Of a DNA stretch of 64,000 bases, positions 22,470 to 32,688 are shown piece by piece. The notes under the pieces were generated by a model. That model was not told the DNA's origin, searched no databases, and was given only the letters and a program-made list of their open reading frames with translations. Source of the stretch: Ophiosphaerella korrae (lineage: Eukaryota; Ascomycota; Dothideomycetes; Pleosporales; Phaeosphaeriaceae). The DNA is taken from positions 62,001 through 126,000 of the forward strand of contig JALNQF010000051.1 in the NCBI GenBank assembly GCA_028456385.1, read 5' to 3'. Position numbers and translations under genes: made by a program. How positions within the stretch are numbered: the first letter of the stretch is position 1; each line of letters starts with the position of its first letter.

Positions 22470-23060
22470 TGTACTTTATCTCATAATATGATCCGTAAGT
22501 CCTTGATGTTTACTTATAGGAACTACTATATCTCTTAAGCAGATCCATCTCTCCTTTTGAAGGAATAGAAGGCGAACGAGATATAAGCCCGAACTCGGAT
22601 AGGTGCAAGAATAAGAAAGGTAGTAGTAGTAACGTTAGGGGAAGCTAAAAGGATAAACTTCATCAGGTTAATAAGTTACTATAGAGACTTTAGTGAATAA
22701 TACTTAATAATAAAAATATAGTAATTATCTAGTCTAGGAGAAGGGGTGTAGTCTATTATAAATTTACTCTTAGGCTATAGGCTTGAGTATTAGGAGGAGA
22801 TATTTAAATACTTCCTGGGTCGGACGCCTAGTGTAATACGGACGTGCTAACATATAATATATAGGAAATAATCTATTACTGTAATGACATCAATAGGTAT
22901 GTCTTATCATATCCCTTCCTAAGTAGGTAATGTACTCTCTCCTATCTTTTCTTTACGTGTTATCTGTAAACGTCGGTCCGCTTCAACCGTAAATTTCATT
23001 AGCCTTCTATTCTTACCTGCTGCCCTACGCTATATCGTGGCTGAGGTGTAAGACGAGCTG
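22470..23060. repeat. strongly AT-rich tract, possible RIP-mutated repeat relic
   Basis: This stretch is rich in TATA/TTAATA words, lacks open frames and contrasts sharply with the GC-balanced genes around it. In filamentous ascomycetes such tracts are usually repeats mutated by repeat-induced point mutation. No transposon protein can be recognised here, so the origin is inference. Confidence 0.4.
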
Positions 23061-23341
23061 CGAACAACTACCAGAAGCTATCCAAACAATGGCTTGCCAC
23101 CAGGCGATCAAGCAGAGGCTCGAAGAATTTTGTATAAGAATCAGAGCACGTTATATTTAAATACCCACAATACCTATTACACTGTTGGGTAATTAAATGA
23201 GCGACATGGGTGGATGTTGAACATTGAATTTGAACGAGTGTACCACACCAATACTGCTGTAGAATTGCCTACAATATAATCACGCCTCCTTTATCTAGTC
23301 AGCTACGTGGAGCCACTAGAGTTCTGCCTCCAGCAGATCGA

Positions 23342-23692
23342 TTAAGCCTTGAAATTCCTCATCGCTTCCTCAACCGCTTGCAAAACCTCCGACTTTGTAC
23401 CGCCCTTCTTGATGAGAACGGTGGCGATGACTGCATGAGTTCCACCATGCTTCTCCCTCCAATCTTTGAGCGAAGCCGGAATTTTGCCGGTGTTTGGCTG
23501 ACACTGGAATTTGTGGAATACGGTTCCGTTCCGCGTCACTTCTTCGTCATAATTGAAGCGGAATCCACCGCTTTCGAGTTCGGCACTGCTTTTGGGCCAG
23601 GCGGTTTTCCCGCGGCCGACTGTCGGGTTCGCGAGTTTTTTCCAGGCGCCACTATCCCCAAGAGCTTTACTAACTAATTTAAGTGCCTCCAT
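23342..23692 (-). CDS. small unknown protein, 116 aa
   Basis: A single-exon frame starts at an ATG (minus strand, 23692). The protein has the look of a small folded domain: MEALKLVSKALGDSGAWKKL, an aromatic strand segment GGFRFNYDEEV, FHKFQCQPNTGKIP, a strand AVIATVLIKKGG and a C-terminal helix KSEVLQAVEEAMRNFKA. No signal peptide or membrane segment is visible. I do not recognise the family. It lies isolated beside AT-rich DNA, as accessory genes often do. The open frame on the other strand (23378-23677) is a shadow. Moderate confidence rests on composition, the clean ATG and the alternating helix/strand pattern. Confidence 0.55.
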   Translation of the reverse strand: MEALKLVSKALGDSGAWKKLANPTVGRGKTAWPKSSAELESGGFRFNYDEEVTRNGTVFHKFQCQPNTGKIPASLKDWREKHGGTHAVIATVLIKKGGTKSEVLQAVEEAMRNFKA

Positions 23693-24590
23693 GGTCAGGA
23701 TTCTACATAGCGTAATCAGCTAGAGGTTCTTATTTCCTATGACGTGGGGATAGGCATACTGGAGAAGTGTGAATGTTATACAGTTGATATAAAAAAATCG
23801 GTGCGGTGGAATTCCTTGAAGACGGGTCGGAAAGGATGTTGAGATGTGTATGATGGGATTAAAAGCTGAAGAAGTGGGCAACTATATATGTATTCTGGAC
23901 GAACTGTGCCTGTAGAAGTTTCCACATGACACTTACTGGTACTTCATCTGTAACGCGCCTCAAGAACCAATCTGGTTTCTCATATCAAGGGCAACAAAAT
24001 CCGGATGGGCACCGTGGACAGATACAGCCATTATAGCACAATAGTGCAGGTGGCACAGCACTTGGCTGAATTAAATGAGTACAGGATTTGGAAGGATATT
24101 GATGAGGAGGAAACCTGGAGGAGGCACAGTCGATGGAGGAGACCATAATTGTATAATGGTTTCCGAATTGCTTTGGTTTTATAATGGATGTGTGCTCCGG
24201 AGAGGAATTACTCCAATTGGTTGTGGGCCCGCCAGCACGTAGAACAGTTTCTGACCTACTGGTGAATTCGGGCTTTGAAAAAAAAAATTCAAGATTGGTC
24301 ATTGGTGGTGAACGGTTCAGAGCGTGCACAAGGGGATTGTGGCGAGGGGTCGCATCCTAACTATCTCGAGACCAGAGCGTCGCCAACGCATTTCGTGCAA
24401 CCGACGAACTCGAGGTCACTTTCGCTCCACCACATCCAATCGTCTTCCCGCAACAGCTACCTGTTATCCAGATGCAGCCTTCCCTAGGTTTTCCATTGTG
24501 TCTTGGTTGACGCTGAATCCTTCAGGTGTGTGAACGCCTGGTAGGAGGCCAGCGCGGGGTATCAGACACGTACCGCCTCCCCTCTCCATC
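23693..24590. other. intergenic between divergent genes
   Basis: About 900 nt separate the small unknown gene from the APH-family gene. No coding signal is seen. A poly-A tract lies near 24280. It presumably contains both promoters. Confidence 0.5.
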
Positions 24591-26414
24591 ATGACCCTTC
24601 ATAGAGCGCTATTTCGACTCGCGGGTTGGGATTCACCCATAAATAAGAATCTCCCCCGCAACTTCCTCCGCTCATCTTCTCCTAGCCGTAGCTGCGCGTT
24701 CGCTTCGTCCCGGACTGCCATAGAGGATATTGAAAATAATCGCGAATTGTTCGAGTACACTTCTGGGAGATGGATGTATGTTCTAATGCAGTATTTTGTT
24801 CAATTGATAGACTGATCTCCTATTTTTCAGTTACAACGAGCGTCGCCGTCTAGCCGAACGATGTTTAGTATTTAACGTCGATGAACTCCTGAAAGCCGCC
24901 GCGAAGTCAGTCAACAGGCCTACTTCAGATATCAAAAGCTTCTGCAAAATTGCCGAGGGCGGTTTTAACCGTGTCTTTGATATATCAATGAAAGATGGCT
25001 CATCTATACTTGCCCGCCTTCCCTACCCGTCAACGTTGCCGCAACGTTTAGCAGTAGCGAGTGAGGTCGCAACTTTGGCTTTTGTTCGCGCCCATGGGAT
25101 CCCTACACCTCGAGTTTTAGGGTATTCAGTTGATGGTAATGCCGTCGGCGCTGAGTACATATTAATGGAAAAACTACCAGGAAGACCTATTGGGGATACC
25201 TGGTTTGGCCTTTCCGAACAAGAAAGGCTTAAAGTTCTCCTCCAAATCGTGAAGTTGGAAACGAAGCTCTTTACTATCGACCTACCAGCTAGTGGGAGCA
25301 TATACTACACTCGCGATCTGCCTCCCAGTACTCCCAAAATAGATATACCTGGGTCTGACGGCGAATTGTGTATAGGGCCCTATGCGGCCCTACGATGGTG
25401 GTTCGGCGAACGCGGAAATCTTGATATCGACCGAGGCCCTCGTAAGTGGTATGTAGCTAATATATTTAACTATTCCTAACATTTATAGACAACGATCCTT
25501 GCCTTGTTCTTCAGACTCCTGCTGAGAAAGAATTAGTCTGGATTCGTATGTACGGACGACCCCGTTTCCCCTTCGAGCGTGCGTATAGAGAAACTTTCGA
25601 TTATAAGAAGCAGGATCCTGAGGAATATACCGATTCACCGGTAGATTATATCCGGCTTGCTCCCTATCTTGTACCTACGTGTCCGAAGCTCAATCTGCCT
25701 ATTCTTCGCCATCCTGATCTCCAGCCTAATAATATCTTCGTTTCCGAAGACTTTAGTATTATTGGTCTAATTGATTGGCAACATTCTTTAGTTCTACCGA
25801 TATTCCTTGCTGCTGGTATACCAAACTCATTCCAGAACTATAATGATGAGGAGTCTGTATCATTTATCCCACCACAGCTCCCAGAGGATTTTGAATCAAT
25901 GGATGAAGATGAACGTACTAGGGTACAGGAACAGTTCCGCCGTCGGCATATACATTTCTTTTACCTAGAGTTTACGCAGCGAATGAATGGACCTCATTGG
26001 CATGCCCTTGAACAAGAAACAGGTCTCCTAAAGCGCCGAATATTCAACGATGCTGGTAGTCCTTGGGAAGGCCTTAATACTCCCCTCCAAATGGATATTG
26101 TCCGGGTGTTACAAAATTGGTCAAAGATTGCACCTACAATCCCAGTATGTCCTATTATGCTCGGAGAGCAAGAAGTACAAAGAAGAGCTGCACTAGACGA
26201 GTCCCTCTGTGAAGTTGACTCTGATATGGAACGGATTAATAGGGTACCTGGTACTGCATCTGATGGATGGACGCCAAATGAATCGTTTGAAAGCACGAAA
26301 GAGAGGGCAAAGTTGATTAGGGAAGAAGGGCTTACCGCAGTTAGCGATGACCCGTGGTTGAAGGAAATGACCGAACAACACTGGCCTTTCGACGACTATG
26401 ACGAGGATGAATAA
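24591..26414 (+). CDS. APH-fold phosphotransferase family protein (AIM9-like)
   Basis: The exons 24591-24775, 24831-25441 and 25489-26414 give 573 aa. The introns are 55 and 47 nt with GTATGT and GTAAGT donors. The N-terminus (RALFRLAGW, RNFLRSSSPSRS) is Arg/Ser-rich without acidic residues, a plausible mitochondrial presequence. The exon 1-2 junction makes TSGRWIYNERRRLAER, typical of the fungal AIM9-like branch of the aminoglycoside phosphotransferase (PF01636) fold. A glycine-rich loop (AEGGFNRVF), the catalytic H-x-D-x4-N in HPDLQPNNIF (about residues 340-347) and the metal-binding Asp in GLIDWQ (about 361) are all present, so the kinase core appears intact. The substrate is unknown; in yeast AIM9 is linked to mitochondrial inheritance. 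It sits next to a transposon relic, a context in which this family is often expanded. Confidence 0.87.
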
Positions 26415-26599
26415 GGATTCGAAAATGCCCAACAAGTTACGAACATACTGTGGTCAGAGGCCTAAGTTTTCAAGGTGGGACTGAGCTGGGGTGTGCAGAG
26501 ACCGTTTTGCATCAAAACAGGTGTAGATTTGTATGATAATAAATGTTTTCTTGTCAACACGTGTCTCTGCGCCAGTCCTCCAGTTGCCTCTATCTCAGA

Positions 26600-27376
26600 A
26601 TGGACCCGCCAGCGCCATCTACGCCACCAAGCCGTCCTTCTCATTTCACACGTGATCAACACCCTCAAGTCAAGACTCTTGCTCTTGCTGGTCACACGCA
26701 AAAGTATATTGCTGAGCTCCTTGGGATTACAGAGAATCAGGTTCAATATACGATCCATGCTGAACGTGCTACGCCAAAGAGACGCTCCAAAGCTCAGGTT
26801 GATCAACTTATTGAGGATCTCTCTACCTCATGAAGGACGCGTTAAACGAGTTTCTTTAAACTTGTCTCGTGGGTAGGGCGCGTAAGAGGCATGGGTGGAT
26901 GTTCTGGGCTGCTTCTCTGGCTCTACAAGGGCCCTTGCTAATTCTGGGAGGGGCGGAAATATATCAATTCAGAGAGCTTCTCTAAGAGGATAGCCCCCAC
27001 CATCCATGGCTAAATACGCCTCAATTCACACCTGAGGCTTATGCAAGATGGGGCTGCTGGACACGCTGGTAAAGCAACTCAAGAAGAACTTCAGGAGAGA
27101 GGGGTATATCCAATCTTCTAGCCAGCCTCTCCACCTAACCTAAATCCCATTAAGACTGTGTAAAACAGGATGAAGGACCACACTGATATACACTACCCAG
27201 ATCCGGCTGAGGGTAGGGACTACATGTACTACAGGTTTCGTGGGGTCGCGAGGGAAGCGTGGGACTCTATCACAGATGAGTTTTTGGATGAGTCGATAGA
27301 GAGCGTGCCAACTCAATGCCAGGCTTTGATCAACGCTAATGGAATTCTGCGCCTAACGAGTGTTACCGTCTACTAA
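26600..27376 (+). pseudogene. Tc1/mariner transposase, degraded
   Basis: The 5' part keeps an open frame (26600-26833) with a homeodomain-like HTH: HFTRDQHPQVKTLALAGHTQ then KYIAELLGITENQVQYTI. The centre is broken, but fragments are readable: HGWMFWAASLALQGP, then QDGAAGHAGKATQEEL, and the C-terminal SPPNLNPIKTV followed by NRMKDHTDIHY. The last part is open at 27170-27376. These are the DDE-domain blocks of Tc1/mariner transposases. Two stop codons fall where relatives carry Trp (before PASPPNLNP and after NPIKTV), as TAG and TAA in place of TGG. The element cannot encode a functional enzyme. The ends of the element were not found. Confidence 0.85.
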
Positions 27377-27454
27377 GAGCCAATTAATATGGCGCAGTCT
27401 TACTTTGGTAGTATTCTAATTGGCTCCTTCTTAGTAGACGGTGGCCTTCGTTAG
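27352..27454. repeat. imperfect inverted repeat (hairpin)
   Basis: The arms 27352-27386 and 27418-27454 are inverted copies with small gaps, sharing a perfect 13-nt core ACCGTCTACTAAG (27365-27377 and the complement at 27430-27442), plus matching CTAACGA and GCCAATT ends. The spacer is about 31 nt. The left arm overlaps the end of the transposase frame. It could be a transposon terminus duplicated in inverted orientation or a miniature element. Confidence 0.8.
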
Positions 27455-27516
27455 ACGTGGAATCACTCTAACGAATTTCATTTGTTTTCAACAGAAAAAA
27501 AAACTATGTTTGTTGT

Positions 27517-28026
27517 TCATCTTAATCCTTTGAGCAGCAGTTCCATATGCGTAGTCTGCCAAACTGGATCGTCCTCCTCCCATGTAATTTTGAACCCATT
27601 CTTTTGCCAAAAATTTATCGCACCCAGCAGAAAGGGATGTGAATGTAGATACAGGCACTCAATGCCCTCCTCTAATGCTTTGTCACGTAATGCCGAGAAG
27701 AGTGCACCTGCCAATCCACAACGCCGATATCGGTTGTCAACGTATAGACGCACTACTTCGACTGTTCGCACTTTTTCGTAGTTGAGGAAGGAGTAACGAT
27801 GGTCAAAAGGGACGTATCCAATGATGGCGATTAATTCATTGCCATCTCGTGCTTCAAGGAAATAACTTCCTAATTCGATAAGGTCTCCTGTAATGGGTTT
27901 TATGGGTCGATCAGAAAATATTTCACGGCGCGCATTGTTGACAAAGGTGAGGCATTCATCCGCAGTATCGTATGTGATGGGTTGTATGCTGTAAGATGTA
28001 TTGTTGACGATAGAAGGATATGGCAT
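27517..28026 (-). CDS. GNAT-family N-acetyltransferase
   Basis: The 169-aa single-exon protein is read from the ATG at 28026. The frame is open further upstream to 28128, but only through a GTG and no other ATG exists there. The GNAT core is clear: TVEVVRLYVDNRYRRCGLAG contains motif A (R-x-x-G-L-A acetyl-CoA pyrophosphate loop), followed by the helix ALFSALRDKALEEGIECLYL and motif B (FWQKNGFKI). It would transfer an acyl group from acyl-CoA to a small molecule or protein amine; the acceptor is unknown. The gene ends about 60 nt from the hairpin beside the transposon relic. Confidence 0.88.
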   Translation of the reverse strand: MPYPSIVNNTSYSIQPITYDTADECLTFVNNARREIFSDRPIKPITGDLIELGSYFLEARDGNELIAIIGYVPFDHRYSFLNYEKVRTVEVVRLYVDNRYRRCGLAGALFSALRDKALEEGIECLYLHSHPFLLGAINFWQKNGFKITWEEDDPVWQTTHMELLLKGLR

Positions 28027-28358
28027 GATGTTGTGTGGTATGCAGGGCACAGTTGGTTTGACCAACAAAATCTGGTTGACTCGGAAGTAGTCAAGCGATC
28101 CTTCCACGCTCAAACCTCGTGCACACACAGGAGCGTAGAAATGTTGTAATACCCTGTTCTACATGCGGAAAGCCATAAGAGCCATCATATGAATGATTAA
28201 ACACTTTACTTGGCAAACTTAATATGTTATACAGATGCAAATAGTACATATTCATTTTACACCAACTTCAAACGTCCACCCCATAACGCCATACGGGTAT
28301 ATGCAAATTTAAAAAATTTAAGACAGTGGCTTTTTAATCATCGCTTGATCTCCTTGAC
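28027..28358. other. intergenic, GNAT promoter and AVT 3' region
   Basis: Tandem minus-strand genes flank this 330-nt interval. The sequence is AT-rich with no coding signal; it must contain the acetyltransferase promoter. Confidence 0.5.
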
Positions 28359-30119
28359 TTACGTCTCTGCCCACCTAGCAATTGTTATACTTGTTGTATA
28401 TACCATAGCAACCAAGCCCACAACCATCATTGTGACGTCTCCGGCCTTCTCCCACGGTCGATTAGCGACACCTTTGTAGTGCAAATATGCTGGATAGATG
28501 TACACAAGTGGCACACAAGCGAAACTTCCGATGAGCGCCACAAATTTATCAAGATCACTCGCACCTCCGGCGGCAACCGCTCCACAGAAGAGAACCAATA
28601 GAGTTCGGAAGCCATTCTTCTTCCACTTCGTAAGGTTGCTCTGCTTGCCCGACGCACGCCCAAAGATTTTGAGCTCGATGGTACGAAGAGCAGGAAAGAG
28701 TTGCACAGGTGTGCCGACCAAGACGGCCATTGAGTACAAAAATTGTACTGCGTTAACAAGTTTGCTGGTTTGAGGAAAGTTGTCAATGACCTCGACGGAT
28801 ACATTCTCGCCAAAAGTACCATAACATAGAACGCCAACTGAGGTGAAGATGACAGTGATAATCAGCATGACTATGTAAAGCAGTTTACTGAAATGCTCAG
28901 GCTGTGCCATGCTTGATTGAATGGGTAGAATCAGCCCAATGCCTTCAAAAGCAAAGATGGCCGAGCCAATAGTCATTGTGAAGTCTCGTGGGTTGAAGAG
29001 TTCAATGGTGGGATGGAAGCCACCCATCTTGCTGATCCAGAAGAGGTCGTACCAATAGATATACGTTAATCCGATAAGAATGAAGACATCAGCGAGGAGA
29101 GCGGCCGGTCCGAGCTTGGAGATGTTGCGTATTAATGATAGCGGAATCAATGCGATGAGCTGAATGCCAATGAGGGCGTTAGTTGACAACAGCGCATCTC
29201 TTGTCTTGGTGACTGCATCGAGAAAGGATGCAAGATTGTCTGCTGTGAAGATAAGACCTGTACAGACAAAGCCAAGCTGCGATAGGGTGATGGATACCAG
29301 AATTAGTGTGCGGAGTTTTGGACCGCTGATTGATCTCCCTAAGTCTCCATAACCAGCACCGCCGTATTGTTTCCTGCACGAGAGGAGAAGTTCAAAGCAA
29401 AGCGCCGTAACAGCGCTGACAACAATGAGAGTTATAGCTGAGAACAACATGCCACCATTCTTGAAAGCTTTTGGCAGAAACATGATACCTGTACCAATGA
29501 ATGCCTTGAGTAATGTGAAAAATGTCTTCACCTGTGAGGCATCGCCTCTTTCTCGCAACCTCTTCGAGCTCTGCTTGCGGCCAAGTAGCGGCCTGCGCTC
29601 ATCCTCGGCTTCTCCATTGTCAACGGCCTCCTCATCATCCGTTTCCTCTAGATCTTCGCCTGCGAAATTTCCGTACAATTCTAGAAAGGAAATGAAATTT
29701 CTTGTTACTGGTTCCGAGATATAGCTGGCACGCTTGCTGTGCCGTTGTAGAAATTGGCGTCTCATGCCCCCAGGCGCCAACTGATCCTGAACTGGGAGCT
29801 CATCGTGATCGAAATCAGACTCGGATGGCGATGCAAACGAATGCCCGTGGGAGAAGGTCGCAGACCGTTGATGCAATTTCGCTCGTTTTCCTTGCCCAGC
29901 AATTTTGTAGAGATCACGATGGATATCACCACCCTGTAACTGCAACGAAGACTCAATCGCTGGGCGGAGTGAATTAGATGAGCTTCTAGGAGTGTCTTCT
30001 GTATTCGGTGTTTGCGGGTCAAATTCTGCCGAGAAAGTGTATCCTGGGTCTAAGTGTTGCTCGAGAACCCTGGCTTCCTTCGGATCAGCTCCAGCTGTTG
30101 TTTGCGGCGTGTCGGTCAT
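28359..30119 (-). CDS. vacuolar amino acid transporter, AVT3/AVT4-like
   Basis: A single-exon gene of 586 aa. About 205 N-terminal residues are hydrophilic, with Ser-rich and acidic stretches (LEETDDEEAVDNGEAEDERR) ahead of a PLLGRK motif, as in fungal AVT3/AVT4 proteins. The Aa_trans (PF01490) membrane domain follows: TLLKAFIGTGIMFLPKAFKN is the first helix with the family's G-T-G signature, and about ten more helices follow, including FEGIGLILPIQSSM. AVT3/AVT4 proteins export neutral or basic amino acids from the vacuole; the subfamily is inferred from the long tail and the signature. No introns are visible. Confidence 0.92.
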   Translation of the reverse strand: MTDTPQTTAGADPKEARVLEQHLDPGYTFSAEFDPQTPNTEDTPRSSSNSLRPAIESSLQLQGGDIHRDLYKIAGQGKRAKLHQRSATFSHGHSFASPSESDFDHDELPVQDQLAPGGMRRQFLQRHSKRASYISEPVTRNFISFLELYGNFAGEDLEETDDEEAVDNGEAEDERRPLLGRKQSSKRLRERGDASQVKTFFTLLKAFIGTGIMFLPKAFKNGGMLFSAITLIVVSAVTALCFELLLSCRKQYGGAGYGDLGRSISGPKLRTLILVSITLSQLGFVCTGLIFTADNLASFLDAVTKTRDALLSTNALIGIQLIALIPLSLIRNISKLGPAALLADVFILIGLTYIYWYDLFWISKMGGFHPTIELFNPRDFTMTIGSAIFAFEGIGLILPIQSSMAQPEHFSKLLYIVMLIITVIFTSVGVLCYGTFGENVSVEVIDNFPQTSKLVNAVQFLYSMAVLVGTPVQLFPALRTIELKIFGRASGKQSNLTKWKKNGFRTLLVLFCGAVAAGGASDLDKFVALIGSFACVPLVYIYPAYLHYKGVANRPWEKAGDVTMMVVGLVAMVYTTSITIARWAET

Positions 30120-30791
30120 TGTCGCTACCTAATTTTGGCTAGCCTTGGCAAGTTGACGGCTAAATAAACAGAATTGTATAAAAGACAACAGGTGCTTTTC
30201 AAAGGAAGAGAGAGCGCAAACACTCGGTTCAAGTTTGGCGGTGAGGAAAGGCGATGACCAACGATTGTGACCAAGAAAACCTTCAAGTGGTCCGTGTGCG
30301 TGACATCACAGGAAACCTTTCAAGCAGCACGATGGTAATCGTGAAGACTTTATTTAGGTAACAATTAATAATAGAGTGCTGGAGGATATATGAGAGAAGG
30401 AGAAACTAAAAGAAGTTCAGACGTTTGGAGAACAGAAACTCATGGAACCCTCTGACGATGCTCACGATCCACCATCGCCTTGGCATTGCGGCACGTGGGC
30501 CGCTCTCCACAGCACGTGACCAGCCCCATCTGCCAATTTCGGACCGATGTCACAGCCACGATGTTGATTGGTGTCTTACCGACAATTAGATGCCGACTCC
30601 ATCCTAAAAACAAGTGCCCGTTATCAAATGGTCTTTTAATCAATACACATTGCCTAAACAGCGAATCCAGTCGATACCATCTGAAATCCGCAGTGAACAC
30701 GTTTTCATCACTTCCCAGACCAACACATAAAGGACGAGATACCTCGTAAGTAATGCTCACAGCACAAAATTCTCAAATCTACATTCTCACC
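30120..30791. other. divergent promoter region
   Basis: This 670-nt interval lies between two divergently transcribed genes. No gene is supported; short frames on both strands lack conservation. A donor-like GTAAGT near 30745 could belong to leader splicing of the plus-strand gene. Confidence 0.5.
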
Positions 30792-32016
30792 ATGGCACCT
30801 CCCAGTTTCGGCCCACCTGGCTACACTATTCCACAACGCTACATAAATCGTACACCACCGCCCGAAGGTGCCGACACCAATACACGGCCATATTTAATCT
30901 TTTACTCGTACCTATTGACATGTTTCTCTGTGTCCGTGTTCATTATTCGACGAATAGTAAAGCGATATTACGTCCTCAAGAAATCCACCATCGGAAATGC
31001 ACCGCCCAGTGAGCATGTTGTGTTATTTAGTGTACTAGCGGGTGGAAGCCTGCTCACAACATGGACGTTCATGCTCAAGTATTTCGGTTTGAGCTACCGG
31101 ACTTGGCTGATGTGGCGAAGTTTCTATGAACTTGATCCGAATCATCGGCACTGGGGATTATGGCTAAGAGAAACCAGCCTGTTCCATGAAGCATGGGAAT
31201 TAGTAGTTGTAGGGAACGCACGTTATTGGTGGAGTCACCAAATCTTCTTCTTCGCCCTAGGATTAGGCTTGTACATGGAGCAGAAAGGTAAGCACAGAAA
31301 GAGCTAAGAGTACCGCGAGATGGTAGCTAATATCCTTAGGTGTGAGAAGAGGAGTCAGGCATACTTGGGCATTCATGCTTCTCGGTCAAATCGTGGCAAT
31401 CAGTTTTGCTACAAACTTGTTCTTCCTTACGCTGCTTCTAAGCCCACCAGCACCGCAGTCTACTTCCTCGTCCAGAGCCCAGCCGATGACTTGGTTCGGT
31501 ACTTGGCTCCTGAATCTCATCATGGCCTTTGCCACTGCGATTCCAGCGTTCCTACTTGCTGATGAGCATTACTGGCACCATTCCGCGGACTTTTTACCCG
31601 TCTTGCTAATTCCTCACGTATCTATGCTCATTCTACCTTTTGCAAGGGTAATTTTTCCAGAGAAATACTTGCCTGAGGCCGACGTAGCGTTCAGCGATAA
31701 GGCGTATGGTTACATGTGGGTCTTGACATTTGCCAATGCGAGTCTAATGATGGTGAAGACCACATTGTTAGCAACATCCTACAGTGGTTTCCAAGGAATA
31801 TGGAGCGCGCTGCTCGAGCATCCAGCAGTGAGCAGCGTTGGTTTTGACGTCGTCTTCTGCTGGATCACGTGGATTTGTTGGTACTTTTTGCAGGGTGGAC
31901 AAATAAGCTCTAACACGCACAAGTCGGATATTGCGCCCGAACGCACATATGGAGGCGAAGAAGGAAGGGCTGTATTCAAGAGTGACAGCTTTGGTGGGAA
32001 TGTGCGCCGTCGCTAA
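30792..32016 (+). CDS. multi-pass membrane protein of unknown function
   Basis: The exons 30792-31287 and 31340-32016 give 390 aa. The 52-nt intron has a GTAAGC donor, a GCTAATA branch site and a CTTAG acceptor. The chosen ATG has an ideal context (ACCATGG); an upstream in-frame ATG at 30753 would add 13 residues. About eight hydrophobic helices are visible, starting with PYLIFYSYLLTCFSVSVFII. The aromatic segment WGLWLRETSLFHEAWE between helices is striking and probably a conserved family signature, and a DEHYWHHSADFLP loop carries three His. No known transporter motif is recognised. Function unknown. Confidence 0.8.
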
Positions 32017-32688
32017 CCTCCATGGGAAGGAGGGTGTCCTCCAAGTTGTCTAATTGTTGTTTAATCGGTGTATGGGGAATAACGGTGTCACGCTCAGAAA
32101 ATTTGCAATACTTAAGGCATAGGAGAAGATCAGATGGCTACAGAAGGTGAGCCTTTCTACCCAATGACTCTTTAACATTACATTTGGAATCTTGTGGCTG
32201 TGGCTGTAGCCATGAACCTATGACAAAGGTTTCAATATATTACATACAAGTGTCATCTCTGTCACAAAATAATTGAATTACGCAAAGGCCCAACTTCCTA
32301 TATTATATTATAGTGACTAGGTATATGACGCGGCATGATAATCCAAATGATAACATGATTGGATTGTTGGAAGGCTGCATGAATGATAGATATTACATCA
32401 ACCTCATGTTGGGTGAAGAAAATGAAACTTGCCTCAGCCCTTCCGCTAGCCACTAGTTTTGTGTGATTTGACAATGTGATCTTGAGATTCTTCATATCCT
32501 ACAACCGTTACTCTATTGGGGTCATGGTAGCATTGTCCCGAAAATGTGTCACAGCTGCCTGTAGGTAGGTACCTACGTGAGGCTCAGGATCCATATCTCA
32601 GCACGCAATCACGAGTGAACAAATGCGACAATGAGATGTCCTGAATAAATGGTGAATGAGCCACAAGTACACATATCTAAAAATCCAA
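32017..32688. other. intergenic, no gene seen
   Basis: AT-rich sequence follows the membrane-protein gene. Only short frames without conservation are present. Confidence 0.5.

Larger units (their letters stand above)
20653..23341. other. AT-rich, gene-poor interval
   Basis: About 2.7 kb without a convincing gene. Base composition drifts to AT-rich, strongest at 22470-23060. Short direct repeats built on GTTGGCCAAC recur near 21983 and 22245. One exon-like minus frame at 21173-21421 is listed separately. The interval resembles decayed repeat DNA, but I could not identify a transposon family. Confidence 0.5.
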
